This document shows, piece after piece, positions 49,953 to 62,530 of a DNA stretch of 64,000 nucleotides (position 1 is its first letter; each line of letters starts with the position of its first letter). This stretch comes from Epiperipatus broadwayi (Eukaryota; Onychophora; Udeonychophora; Euonychophora; Peripatidae). The translations under genes and the position numbers were made by a program. The stretch spans positions 2,048,001 to 2,112,000 of the forward strand of contig JAQFVV010000112.1 in NCBI GenBank assembly GCA_028023455.1. The letters are read 5' to 3'. The notes below the pieces were generated by a model that worked only from the letters and a program-made list of their open reading frames with translations, made no database searches and was not told the DNA's origin.

Positions 49953-52500
49953 CTGCAAAAAAAAAAAAATTAAAGAAAAAAATTTAATTACTTGATTTTT
50001 TTAACCTACTGCATAAGAGCAATTTTCTATTTTAGCACCGTATAGTTATCAGTGATTACTTTGCAAATAATGGTACTGGATTAGAGGGTTGCCCCTGTTT
50101 CTATTTATACTTCCAGTAATAATATCAATAGAAATGTACATGTAATATATGATATTTAATGTATCTGGATCATAACCACATGATATTAAAGCCAAAATAG
50201 AAAAAACATCAAATTTATTAATACAATTTTTTATAGTCTCCTATAAGGGAAATAATAAATTAAATTATATAAATGCCATACTACAAGTTCACTAATATTA
50301 TTAAAAATCAATATAAGTATTTTAATTACTTTAATACCAATAAACATCTACATATAGGACATTTTTATACTTCCATAATAGAATATCATTACTCCATCTG
50401 TGCCTCCAGTAGGGTGAACTCAATATTATACCAACTGAATTCAGTAATCTTGAGTTTTTTGAAAAAAATCGAAGTTTTATCCATTTTGGATTCAAACTTC
50501 CCATGGCATATGGATATACTAATCATTATAATCACTAAACCATAAGAAAGATATATACAATAAAGAATAGAAATGAGTAATTGATAATTTCTGGATAATA
50601 TCAAAGGTTAAAGATTATTTTGATTTACATAGATGTTATCTCCTCACGTCCAGTCTTTATTATAATAACAATCCATGGAAATATTTAATTCAACTTTTAT
50701 ATATATATTACATAACAACCTATATTTAAATTAACCAATCAATAAATTCACATTGCCACATATAACTAAAAAAAATCCATCCACTTTTGTTTGCTGTCTA
50801 ATTTCTTATATTGATTGTAGATTAATAATGATAATTATAAGAAATTTTAAATAAATTGAGATATTGTTGCAGATCTTAATTTATATAAATTTCAGCCCTT
50901 GTAGTTATCATTGACTAATTTCTTATTTATATAAAAATTTAGCAAATGAAAGCTGAGTTAATTTATTCTTTTATATGTAGATGGATGCAAATATTAAGAG
51001 TATTGCAAATTTATTATCTTAGTAATGTAAATGTAGGTTACTGAGTAGCTTATTTATGTAGTTTCCAGTTTTACCTTAGCACATTTGGTTTACATACAGA
51101 GTGATATCTGTATAACAAAGTCTTATAAAGTTTAAATATAGTTCAACATATATTTTTTCTTATTAAATTTCATTTAGGCAACAAATGCAAATACATATAA
51201 TTAACACTGGAATGGCAGACATCTTTTTATGTAAGGCTGAAGTGATCAATTTAATTCACTTATTTGTTTATTTGTACTTTTAGAAGTGAAAATATATTAC
51301 ACAATATTATATTTTACTTATTCTGTTATATATAATAATAATTCTGACCATAAGCCTGACAGTCTAAGTTAGAAATTGATTATGTTGTCATACAAAAAGT
51401 CCAAATTAAATAGCTATAAAACTATCAATGAACAAAAATGCTTTAAAGAACTCCATTGGTTGATTTAGGTTATCTAGAACATAGCATTTCATAGACTTTC
51501 AACAAAGCTGAGATAGAAACTGATTATCATCATGAAAAAAAAATTCCAAGTGATAAAGTGAAGTTACACTTTATTAGTATAAATTTGTTTGGTACTTATG
51601 TAGTATGCCTGCTGAAAGCTTGTCATCTATTTGGATTATTTAAAATACAATGCCTTTGTATTTTAAATTGAATGTTAATTTAAAAAAATTTGAACACATT
51701 TTTTAATAAATTCAATACACAACATAATGTTCAAATGTTAACATGTGGTGAATGCTTAACACATCAAATATTTAATACATGATTAAAATTATGGTGATTT
51801 TTATAACATTCATTAATTAAAATGATCATTTTTTTAACATTCCTTTTTTGCTTTATCATTTTTGGAAGTATGATTAAAATTTGGAATCTTCCATTGACAG
51901 AACAAGATGCAGTGGAATATTTTCAAAATTATGACATAGTATCCACTCTGAATAGTAATGTCTGTCTGCTGACACGAAGAACCGTGTTTGTTATAATTTA
52001 ATAAATCATGTTTTAGTTTTTTTTTTTTTTTATGCATTTGCATTAAAAAACTTTTTAATTACAACTCTTTGGACTTTTGTGTTTCTTTATCATTTTAAGA
52101 AATAAAACAAAAAGTAAATATTAAATACGATAAGTTAGAGTCAGCCATATTATTTAAACCATGTGTTGGAAGTCCCTAAAAATGGATAGCAAGCTTCTGC
52201 CAGGCATACTATGTAAGTACCATTTGATTTAGTAATACAAGATCATTTTAATTTTTACTATGAAACTGAAACAAGATTAGAAGTTAGCTTCAAGAAAGAA
52301 AAAATCCAAACAAAAAAAGTTATAAAGCTGTCATCAAAAGGCGCGTGCTCAATTAGCTTGAAAGGCTGATATTGGAATGAAATAGAGAATGTTGTGATTT
52401 GACAGAGGATATGTATGCACAAGATATTGCATGACCCTTTCTGAACAGTTGAATTAATAAATGAATTGCTGCCATTAGAAAAAAATTTCAAATGAGAAAG
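49953..52500. other. Intronic (or upstream) DNA without recognised gene
   Basis: Gene-sense sequence upstream of the first visible exon. It is A+T-rich; I see no ORF with family resemblance and no defined repeat. Confidence 0.55.
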
Positions 52501-52514
52501 TAAAATGATTTTTA

Positions 52515-52712
52515 ATTAGATGCTGAAAACATTTCTAATGATGAATAAGGAAAAGATTTATTCTATTTTATTATTTATTAACAATAGCTAAGCATGTTTT
52601 CAGATAGGAATCTGACTTCTCTAACCAAAAGCACACACATCTTCTGTTGATAAATAAAAAGATGGAATAAATCTTTTCTTTAGCCAACATTAGAAACATT
52701 TTCAGTAACTAA
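52515..52712. repeat. Foldback element
   Basis: TGCTGAAAACATTTCTAATG and AAAAGATTTATTC at the left are mirrored by GAATAAATCTTTTC and CATTAGAAACATTTTCAGTA at the right. Confidence 0.7.
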
Positions 52713-52959
52713 TTACAAACAAAATAAAAAAAAATGATAGCAACTTTGAATATTAGTGATTTTTATATGCTTTTATATTAATTTACTCTAATTATTTGTC
52801 TGTCTGCATATCTGATAAATCTTATAACTCTATTTTCATCCACATCTCAATTTCCAATTTAATGGAATCTTTGTATAAACATGTCTTCCCAATGACAATA
52901 TATTTTTTAGAGTTGTTAAACAATTTTAACAAAAAATGGAATTTTTTTAATTTTATATG

Positions 52960-53838
52960 GGATGTGATGTACTGTAGCTTCTTCTTAAATGAAGTCAAGA
53001 ATCTCTCAGCAATTATACCAAGAGAAACTTGTTAGCTACTTAATTTTACATTCCCCAGTCTAAGTTTTCCCATATTCTGCTCCATCCCATTTCCACAACA
53101 TAATCTTTGTCAACTCTATAGCCTTTATATCTAAATCCCCCTTATCTTTTTCCAAACCCAACCTAAAAATCAATAATCTACTTTCTGTATAATCACTTTT
53201 TTCATATTTATTTTTCCATAACTTCATTATATGTGCCCTTTCTGTTTTCCAACATTTACATTCAATTAACAGATGCCTAATATTTTCTACTCCTTCCTTA
53301 CATAATTTACAGACTAAATCACCCATATTTTTCCATTTACATATATATTCTCTTGGTGCTAAAGATCCTGTTCGAGCCTTAAACAATAAACTACTTTCCT
53401 TACTATTATCATATATTAACTCACACCTAATATTCTGTTTATTTCTATATATATTTAAACTGTTTTTACTCTCCATACTATTTCTCCATCTCTCTAACTC
53501 CCTAGTCTTTATTAATAAATTTATTCTTTTATCCCATTCCTTACTACTATAACACTCAATAATCCTCTTAACACAATCATCCCATCTTTTGTACAAATAT
53601 ACTAATATAAATTCTTTATCCAAATCTTTTGCATACCTCATTACCTTTCTCACCCATCTTGTTACCTGCTCTTTATTCATAACCCAATTAAATACTATTT
53701 TAGCTATTCTTTTATTATCCATAAACTGCAATCTACCAAACATTTTCATTTTACTTTTTGCATCTCTCATATGAAAACTTGACCATCCCATTTCTCCTTG
53801 AATTGCCTCCCTTGCTGTCCAGACTTCTGCATCCATAT
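52960..53838 (-). mobile_element. 5'-truncated CATCA-tailed LINE, minus copy C (best preserved)
   Basis: An open frame of 258 codons (53836-53060) covers the post-RT segment: AKEAIQGEMGWSS-like start, FGRLQFMDNKRIAKIVFNW, KARTGSLAPREYICKW and the C-x2-C-x8-H-x4-C zinc finger (CKLCKEGVENIRHLLIEC). It ends EYGKT then stop, as in the plus copy at 18984. The 3' tail ends in inverse CATC units at 52960-52970. The long intact frame suggests a relatively recent insertion. Confidence 0.87.
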
Positions 53839-55065
53839 CTTTTATGATACTGCCACCTAGTGATATTAAATTGTATCTAAACTTTCTTTATTCCTAATTT
53901 CTGGACCTACATAAAATTCAAAATAGAAAATACAAAAAAAAAAAAAATGTTTTTATTCACATTAAAAATTGAACTAAGAAGTAAAAAATAAATTTTCTTT
54001 AGCTTTCACAGTATTCTTGATATTATGTGACCGAAATATGTGTGTGGTATTAATATTCTTAGACTGCCACATTCTTTTATTTTGGTGACATAACATCAAA
54101 AATATGGCGAAGTTGAAGAAATTTTTTTTTTTCTCTTATTGCATTTTTTAAATAATCATTTAATTGCATTTATGTAACTAAAGGTGTTTGTTTTGTTTTT
54201 TATTTATTAGCATAAGTTTGTTTTTACTTTTAGAAAATTGTTTTAATTGTCACTATGAGGAAGAAAACAGATTTGGAATGTAACATCAAGAAAAAAATAA
54301 AATTCCAAGAAAAGAAAGTGAAATAACTGCAACTAAGATAGAAAAAATCAACATTCTATGAATATTAATTAGTGGTAAGCTTATTTTATACTTCTAAAAG
54401 TTTAATTTTCATTAAAATCAAATTGTATACTAACTACAACAACTAATTTCATATATATGTTTACAGGTATATTTTTCTGCATATATTTTTCCCACTTTAA
54501 TGGGTGTTTTGGATAGTATATTTAGAACAGGCTATAATCCTGGAATGAATTATTCCTAATTATAAGTATATCAATTAAAGATATAACAAACATAATATAA
54601 TGAAAGACCATCTGGAGACAGTATAGATTTTCTGATCATTTCAAGACAATGCTTTTTTAAAGTCTCTCAAAGTTTGATGGTAACATAGTTAAGGCTAGTC
54701 AATAGTCATTAATAATTATCAATTTCTACTATTTGGCCTTCATCAGAATGAGATAAAAACAGAGATTAATTGTGCTCTATATTTTTAAATGGTATAATAT
54801 ATATTCTAATTTGATTAATAAGCATCAAATTTTCTGCACTCACAGCTTTGATACCATTCACTCCTGACAACTGCATTAATGATTATTAGTAATCATTTAT
54901 TAGATTAGAAATTATCATCAAATCTTATGGAATAATTTAACTTCATCTCTTTTTCTATGTGTAATATCTCTATAAATATAATTAAAAGTTCTACTCTGAC
55001 TGAGGTCTTTATTCAAAAGTTTCAAAAATTTATGGGAGTGGAAGTTTTAAGTATGGCAATATATA

Positions 55066-55345
55066 TATATTATAGAATGAGCATGAATAGATCTTAACAA
55101 GCTTCTCCAAAAATCTCTATCCTCAGACCAGTTTTTAGCTGCTGGATGTCATTAGTGAGGTCCTATGATATTCTAGTATTAGATTTAAAAATACCAGCTC
55201 TAGCCCAGCATTTACCTAATAGTTAACTATTAAGTAAAAAATCTGAAATTTTCAGACATCTGTATGACTTCAAATCCAGCCATCTAATTTAAATAGCTAT
55301 ATGGAACTGAACTAAGTTCAGATAACCATATATTAGCAACTTTAG
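55066..55345. repeat. Inverted copy of the 21-kb foldback family
   Basis: TCTCTATCCTCAGACCAGTT and TTTTAGCTGCTGGATGTCAT match 21430-21470. ATCTGAAATTTTCAGACATC is the inverse of 21140-21160. Confidence 0.65.
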
Positions 55346-55924
55346 CAATATATATGTCAGTGTGTGTGCATGTGTGTAAGCAATATCTTTGCAATCTGTA
55401 GTGACTCGCTATTATTGAATGCAAATGCAGATGGACTGGTATCCATTACCACTGATAATTGTCACTAATGACAATAATTTTTAATATAAACAAATAATTT
55501 CTTAACCTGCATACTAAATTCAAAAACTGAAAAGATAATGATGCTATAGAAAAATAAGAAACAAAGCTGAAAGATTAGTTTGGGTGCTTATACTTTTCCT
55601 TCTGCCTTCATTTACAAGTCTGAGAAATTTTATTTATCATATAGTGACTTTGAAAAATAAATAATGTTTATACATTAAAATGATTCACAGAATACAACAA
55701 TTCTGTTTCTTCAGATAGGAATTGATACAGGTATCTTTAGATCTACCACAAACTATCTTTGTCACTGGCTTATCTGTTCAGAAAAGAGAAGTAACTGCTT
55801 TTGGTATCATATATTAAGCTGAGCACAGAAAGACATAAGATGTTAGCATTAGCCTATTTGCCAAAGAAAGTTTTAAAAAGAGTCTACAATTCTAGATCAC
55901 TTTGAAATGAAGGAATATAGTATG

Positions 55925-57870
55925 TACTGGAAGAACTGTAATATTAAATGGGACATTGTTAGACTTTTTGAAGTTAGAAACAAAAGATGAATATACAATT
56001 GATTTGAAGAATGGATATGTAATTTACTACAAAGACACAAAAATTGGAAGATGAGTGGGATTGATTATAAATAACAAATGGAAGAATAATATTGCAAAGA
56101 TTTGTGGTATATTGAACAAAATGTGAAGCATTAAATATGTGGAAGAGTTCAACAAAGAATTATATAATAATAAAAAATAAAAATAAAGCAACTTCTATAA
56201 TTGCAAGGTCTTCTAAATTTCCAAATATTTTAAATGAAGAGATGAAATATACAATTAAATCTATACAAAAAAAAAAAAAAATCCAGAAAGTGATGGAACT
56301 ATTATTGATATCTTAAAAGAAACCGGTGAAGAAATAGAAAACTTATTGGCAAAGCTTTATATCAAATGTCTAAATGATAAAAATGTACCAGATGATTAAA
56401 AGAATGCATTAAATGTAGATGTTTAAGAAATAGGATAAAAATCATATGATCATCATTTCTTATGCTTGCTTAAGCGGTTAAAACAGACAAAACTCTCCAT
56501 ACAGTAGTGCCACTCAGTGCAAGCCAGAGTAATCAATGGATGTCAGAAGGCTTGTGCTAAAAACTAGTCTGGGAATATTGGATGAGTAGGCACTAGGTAG
56601 GGATTTTATATGCAAGCCTTCTAGCATCCATTGATTACTCTGGCTTGCTCTGAGTGGCATTACTGTATGGAGGAGAGTTATTCCTGTTTTAAATACAAAA
56701 CAATATCAAAATAATTATAACTCATCTATAATGAATTTTGGAAACCAATCAAAAAAAAAAACAACAGGTTGGATGTAAAAACATGAATCTTATTCAAATA
56801 TTGAAAGAAGTTATTAAAAAGGCAAATATGAATATGAGTTGCTATTATGTTTTGAATTTGTAGATTATGTAAAGCCATGACTAAAGCATTGCATCATCAA
56901 CATATAGACCTAGATTTTGTGTTATATTCTGAATAATATTTAGCAAAATGCAACAGTAGTGATTACTCTATATGGTGATATTAAGAAGACTCATATTTAT
57001 AAGAGTAGACAACAGGATGATTCCATATCTCCAAAACCTTTGACAGTAATGTTACCAAAAATTAATTTATTAACTAAAAGAGACAATTAAAGGGGGGAAA
57101 GTACATGGAGATTTTTAATTCATCTAGATTTTGCAAATGATGTGGCTGTTTTTAAAAATAATGTTTCAGAAATGTTACAAGAATTATCAGATGAAAATGA
57201 GAAAGTAGAATTAAAAATGAATACTAAAAAGGTTAAACTAATGTTCAATGGATTTTCTCAAAAGAAGAAAAGAGAGATTGATCATGATGAATTAAAAATA
57301 GTCAATAATTACAAATGCCTTGATCAGATTATTAATATATAGAAATGAATAAAATTAGTCATAGAATTAATCTTGGATAACTGATTGTAGTAGAAATAAC
57401 TTGATATTTATTAAAAGGATATGTATCTATGTGTTTGAAATGGAAAATTTTTAAATAAACATGTTTTACTAGTTCTTACTTGTAAATTTGAAATTTGGAC
57501 ACTTAACTGAAAAGCAATACAGAGACTTTAGACCATTCAATAAAATATAAAGATAAGTATATTAGAAATAATGAGAAGGAAGTAAAATTAATGGGTGAGT
57601 AAAAAAAACATTGATATCATTAAAATAATTAGGAGATTGAAATATAGCTGAACTAGACATATTTCTAGAAGAGATAGTGACAGAAGGGTAGTTGAAGTCT
57701 TGCACTGAATTCCAAACAATTGTTTAAACTCTATAAAGAAACTTTATGTGAGGTGAATGAGTCAAATAAGTTTGCTGATGGGATGTGTAGAAGAGTAGGT
57801 ATGGTCCAAAGAAACTGGATTAAACTTGGACGGACCTAATTCTGGAAGTAACTGATAATGATTGAAAATG
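55925..57870 (+). mobile_element. Degenerate non-LTR retrotransposon with AP endonuclease and RT
   Basis: Plus-strand relics follow LINE order. Near 55990-56100 is the end of an endonuclease domain (DLKNGYVIYYKDTKIG, GLIINNKW). Near 56280-56410 is the RT start (PESDGTIIDILKETGEEIEN, KCLNDKNVPDD). Near 57000-57020 is a QGD-type box (RQQDDSISPKPL). At 57115-57345 are the FANDVAVF catalytic-box relic, LKMNTKKVKLMFNG and NNYKCLDQII. Downstream, 57460-57500 recalls TYGCETWTL and about 57780-57850 a W-R-C-terminal block. Many stops are present; the catalytic FADD motif reads FAND. A foldback (56478-56692) interrupts it. Confidence 0.8.
56478..56692. mobile_element. TTAA-flanked foldback MITE inside the degenerate LINE
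   Basis: The ends are TTAAAACAGACAAAACTC and GAGTTATTCCTGTTTTAA. The arms pair over about 78 bp, including AGAGTAATCAATGGATG / CATCCATTGATTACTCT. The centre is ACTAGTCTGGGAATATTGG with GGCACTAGGTAGGGATTTT. It splits the RT relic, so it is younger than that LINE. Confidence 0.85.
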
Positions 57871-58417
57871 ATATATATACTTACAATATATAAACTAAGT
57901 ATGCCAAACTATGTAATTAAGCAAGTTCATTTGAGTTCAAACCTTAAGATTTTTTTTTTTTAATTTAAAGCTATTAGCTTCAATTGCATATGAGCAAAAG
58001 TTGGCTGCCACATATATAAATGCATTGGATCCAGCTTTGAATCCTAGTTCTCATTGACAAAGATGAAAATCAAAAACTTATTTGAGGGTGGAAATATTAT
58101 AGTATCATAGCATATAATATCCAAGCATTTCTCAAATTTACAATAACAGCTACAGATCAAAGTCAAAAGAACATCACTGGAGAAGAATTGTTTCAAATAT
58201 TTACAATATTCTCACAACTATTCAAATACAGTGGATGCAAAAAGATATAATAAACAAATAATTCTTAATTATATAAATAGATGGATAGATCAATGGACTG
58301 AATGAAATAGAAATGTAGGAAAGAAGTACTTAAATAAAACGATTTAACACTAAAATGTTGCACGTTAAACCCATACTTTTAAAATGTCATAACTATTCAA
58401 ATCATATCATTTATAGT

Positions 58418-58960
58418 AACTGAAATACAGGCTTATTATATACCTGTATCAATATATGTAATATATAGGATATATGAGCACAGATTTTCACATGACCCAC
58501 CACTCTCCACTCTATCTCATAACACTGATATACTTGAACACATATATGTCGAAAAGATAAATAATCACCAATATACGTATTTCATACCAAACCAGAAATC
58601 ATCAGTTGGTCCATATTATCATATCTACACATATATGCAATAAATGCTCAGATATGTATTAAGATAGCCAATCTTCATACTTTAACGGACAGACTGCAAT
58701 CCACTCCACATTCCAACCCTTCAGCCGTCTATCCAATTGAAAATCTGATGATGGAACGCTCAAAGGCCACCCTGAGGCTGAGATATGATAATCTGGACCA
58801 ATTGATGACTGCTGGTTTAGCATGAAATACATATATTGATGATTATTTATCTTTTCGACATATATGTTCAAGTGTATCAGTATTATAAGATAGAATGGAG
58901 AGTGGTGGGTCGTGTGAAAGTCTGTGCTCATATACCCTATACATTACATATCATTTATGA
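58418..58960. mobile_element. Foldback element of about 540 bp with about 180-bp arms
   Basis: The left arm has GAGCACAGATTTTCACATGA, CCCACCACTCTCCACTCTAT and ATACTTGAACACATATATGTCG. The right arm is the inverse, with CGACATATATGTTCAAGTGT, GGAGAGTGGTGGGTCG and AAAGTCTGTGCTCATATACC. The central 160 bp is single copy within the element. Relatives are at 9187-9990 and 42345-43825. Confidence 0.82.
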
Positions 58961-61680
58961 AAATATAAAAACTGTTTTTCCTTGTTAAGTCAAAGATTTT
59001 TTTTCTTCTTCTCATAGTCAAAATAAAAAGGGCAGTAAAATGGCCTAAATATTATATATAAATTGTTGTATGCTTTTTAAAAACGTTGAAAATTTATAAT
59101 AGTAATAATAATAATCAAAACTCTTATTTGCTATTTTTTCTCTATTTTTTACTACATATATATATATAAAAGAACGGCCTTAAATCATATCCTACTACAA
59201 TAAACCCTTTCCATCATCTTATAAAAAGCAGTGAAGAGGTGGTTTTAACGTTTCTCGACTCTTATTTTTATTTTCTAGTTAAGAATACTAATAATCTTTT
59301 ACCAACAACTAAATTGTCAATTTGAAAAAAATCCTAAATTTGCCAATAAAAACACAACTACTTCAACCCAATTTTCATGTTCCACTCATTTTCAAATCCA
59401 AGGTCATGGATGCACATATATTATCATACCATGAAGCCCTTCCATAAACACGTATATAAACTGTATCCCATGTATATATATTGAGAAATAATTTTTATTA
59501 GTTAAAATAATCATCTCAAGATGTAGCAAATCACTTTCAAAACTGTTTGATCTCTCATCGGACAAACTAAAATTAAATTATTTTGAGGCAAATTTTTATG
59601 TTTAATTATCCTGGGGCATTGCATTGCATTGTTTTTGACTGGAAACAACGCCATCAAGTGACCAAACCTAGCTAAGTAACAAGTACGAATTTTGTTTAGT
59701 CCAAGCTAACAAGTTAGAAATGAATACATATTTTATAATAGATCTACCAAAGTATTAACTATGGTTGTAAAACAAGTTTTCAGATTTTGATGAAACTGAT
59801 TATTTAGCAGAAATGCTTTTCTTTTGCAGTCAAACACAATAGTTACATGAAGACCCCATAACTTGAATATCTCTTGAAATATGTACAATGGAGAAATAAC
59901 AATTGCTTGAAAATTTATAAGAAGTTTGAGTGATAAAAGTGATAAAATTGGAATACGATCCATAGACTTTGGATCCATTACATGACTCCATGAAAGTTCA
60001 ATAAATAGAGCAACTTAGAGGCATATATATATATATATTGGTTGTTTTAAGAGTAACAGGTTTTTCTCATCAGAGTTGTAGAAAAACTTAATCTTGAAAT
60101 AAAACACATATAGAAAATGTGATATTTAAAACTACTACAAAAAAAATATGCCGATATGCATTATAGAATGGGCGTGTGAAATATTTTTAAATAATCATGC
60201 ACATAGCATTATGATCTAGATTCTATTTCATTTCTTCCCATCTCATATGTGTATGAGATATATAAAATATGACAAAAATAAATCAAAAAATTATCTTCAT
60301 TGTACTTCAGAGCCATCTATTGTAATCTTAAATAATTAGTATATTATATATTTTTTAGTATAAAAACAAAATAAATATATATATATACTTCAGCCAAATA
60401 ATTGACAGAGTAGTAAAATGATGAAACTAAAGGATTAAAGTGTTCAAATATCACATAATCTTCTTCTGAAAGATAAAACATTCAAATATTTACTTTATTT
60501 ATTGGTTCAATAATAAATTCAGTACATTAAATTTAATTTACTGCAATCACACACTATTATCCTTTTCTTTTTCTGATATATTTTTGCCCCCTGGTGTAAT
60601 TTTTAGTAATTAGTAAATGCTAGATGGTGTTTCTTATTAGATCCCTATCCAGTGCTGTCTTATCTAATATCTCCAGACTAGTTTGTATTTTTTTAATCCA
60701 GTGAAGAGTTTTTGGGTCTGGGATATAAGCAGGGATCATGTAATATTTTACTGGTCTTATCATTTTCACAAGCTCTAGTAAGAGAAGTATTTAACAATAT
60801 TGGTTGACTGCCTGATAAATAAATTAAAATTGATTTACACGAACTACTAGAGAATTAATTACTGCTAAATTTTTACAATTTGCCTTCAATATATCATAAA
60901 ATAACTTTGCATACACAAATACATGCATTCGTACATATACTCAAATAAGCTTCAAATATTAAAAGTAACTTTTCATAGTCAAATAAGATGAAATAAAAAA
61001 AGTAATTGAATGCTTTATCACTTGGGTTGTCATATGTTGTTGAAATCACTGGAAATAACCGAATTGAGCTGCAAATCATGAATTTTAGCTTCACCCACTT
61101 TATCCACAAGGCTATTAGATAAAGGAATTCAACTACAAATAATTTCCTTCTTTTCTGAGCTCATGTAATAAATAACTCTTAATAAAAAAAAACATACACA
61201 GAAAAAGGAGTTTTTTTTTAATATTTAGCTTTATTACTACTAACATGCTTTCGATATAACATATATATCATATTCATGTTTATGGAAAAAAATAAAAAGT
61301 AAATATATACCTTAGATTCAGCACTTGTAGTAATTTGATACCCCCTCCCCAATTGTGTGATCATTCCTTTTTATAATGAGCACATTGACATTCATTTGAA
61401 CAACTCAAATTCATCTGCGACCATTATCCTCTAATTAACAATAGCTAGTTAGTTATTTATTGAATAATTAGTGGGTGGCTAATTGGATTGGGTAAGGTAT
61501 AGTTATCAGAAAACAAAAAAAAAAAATTCTATGTCACATTAATAATTAAATAATTTTGAAATAAAAAATCATTTTCTATATAAAGAGCATCCATTTTCAT
61601 ATTCACATTCAAAACAATTTTGAGGCATTTGAAATAAAAACAGGTGTTAAGCAAGATATGTACTAACTCCTATTTTCATT
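58961..61680. other. A+T-rich DNA without recognised gene
   Basis: It contains short tracts of (TA)n and a fragment at about 60600-60720 resembling the centre of the TTAA-type foldback (CTAATATCTCCAGACTAGTT). No exon or intact element was recognised. Confidence 0.55.
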
Positions 61681-61734
61681 TGTATGACAATAGTCTTCAA
61701 AACTATTTTTTAGGCAATTTTATGAACTAGAAAT

Positions 61735-62530
61735 CATGATAGGTACAGAATTGATGGAAATTTAAAAGCAAAAATTCATCTTGACGAATTCTGGATTTAC
61801 AGTCTGTTGAAGATTGTGCCATTTTTTGCTAATCTGGAAAATGATGTTCAGGATGTACTTAATGTTTTGAGACATTTACTGAATAATTAATATTTAAAAG
61901 TCACATTAGCCAATGATGGGAAGAAAAATCTTCTGCCACCTTTAGATTGGATAGTTATCAATTTGAGAAGGCAAACCAATTTAAATACTTTGATAATTTT
62001 ATAACTAGAAAGATTTAGATAATAATATATTGCACAGACTCCCATATGCATCTGTTATTATTAAGAAGTTAAAAGATAAGGTGTTAATCCATCACAGGGA
62101 AATAACTATTGCAACTAGTTTAACTATATACTGAGCTGTTATTTCACCTAATTTATGTATGGAAGTGAAACGTTGACACTATTAGCATAATGTAAAAATA
62201 TTAAAAAGGTTTCACTTAAGAACAAGACAATCAATATTTCCTTCAACCTGCCGAATGCTATATTATAGATTTCGCTATTGTAAAATCATATCTTCGTTGA
62301 ATTGGCTATGTGAAACTGAATGAATAACCCAAGATATCTTATACGTATATTATAGTGGACTTAAATATGGTTTTTGGGGGAGAGGTTGTTACTGTTTATA
62401 TTATAAAGATTATTTCAAAGATATTATAAAGAAATGAAATATTGAATATTAGGTGAGAAGAAATCTTTCCAAAAAGAAAAGTTAGCTGCAGAAGAACTTA
62501 AAACATGGCATCATAAAATATCAAACAAAC
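61735..62530 (+). mobile_element. Remnant of a second LINE family (RT palm to C-terminus)
   Basis: Plus-strand pieces in shifting frames read YRIDGNLKAKIHLDEFWIYS, FKYFDNFIT (YLGS region), ILHRLPYASVIIKKLKDKV, then CMEVKR (YGCETWT region). Further on lie IFVELAM (GHV region), a glycine/arginine-rich block at 62370-62430 and KLAAEELKTWHHKIS-like text. The order matches the region from the FADD box to the C-terminal GHVxRM and GRPKKRYKD blocks of a common invertebrate LINE type. The catalytic box is replaced, so it is inactive. Confidence 0.6.
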
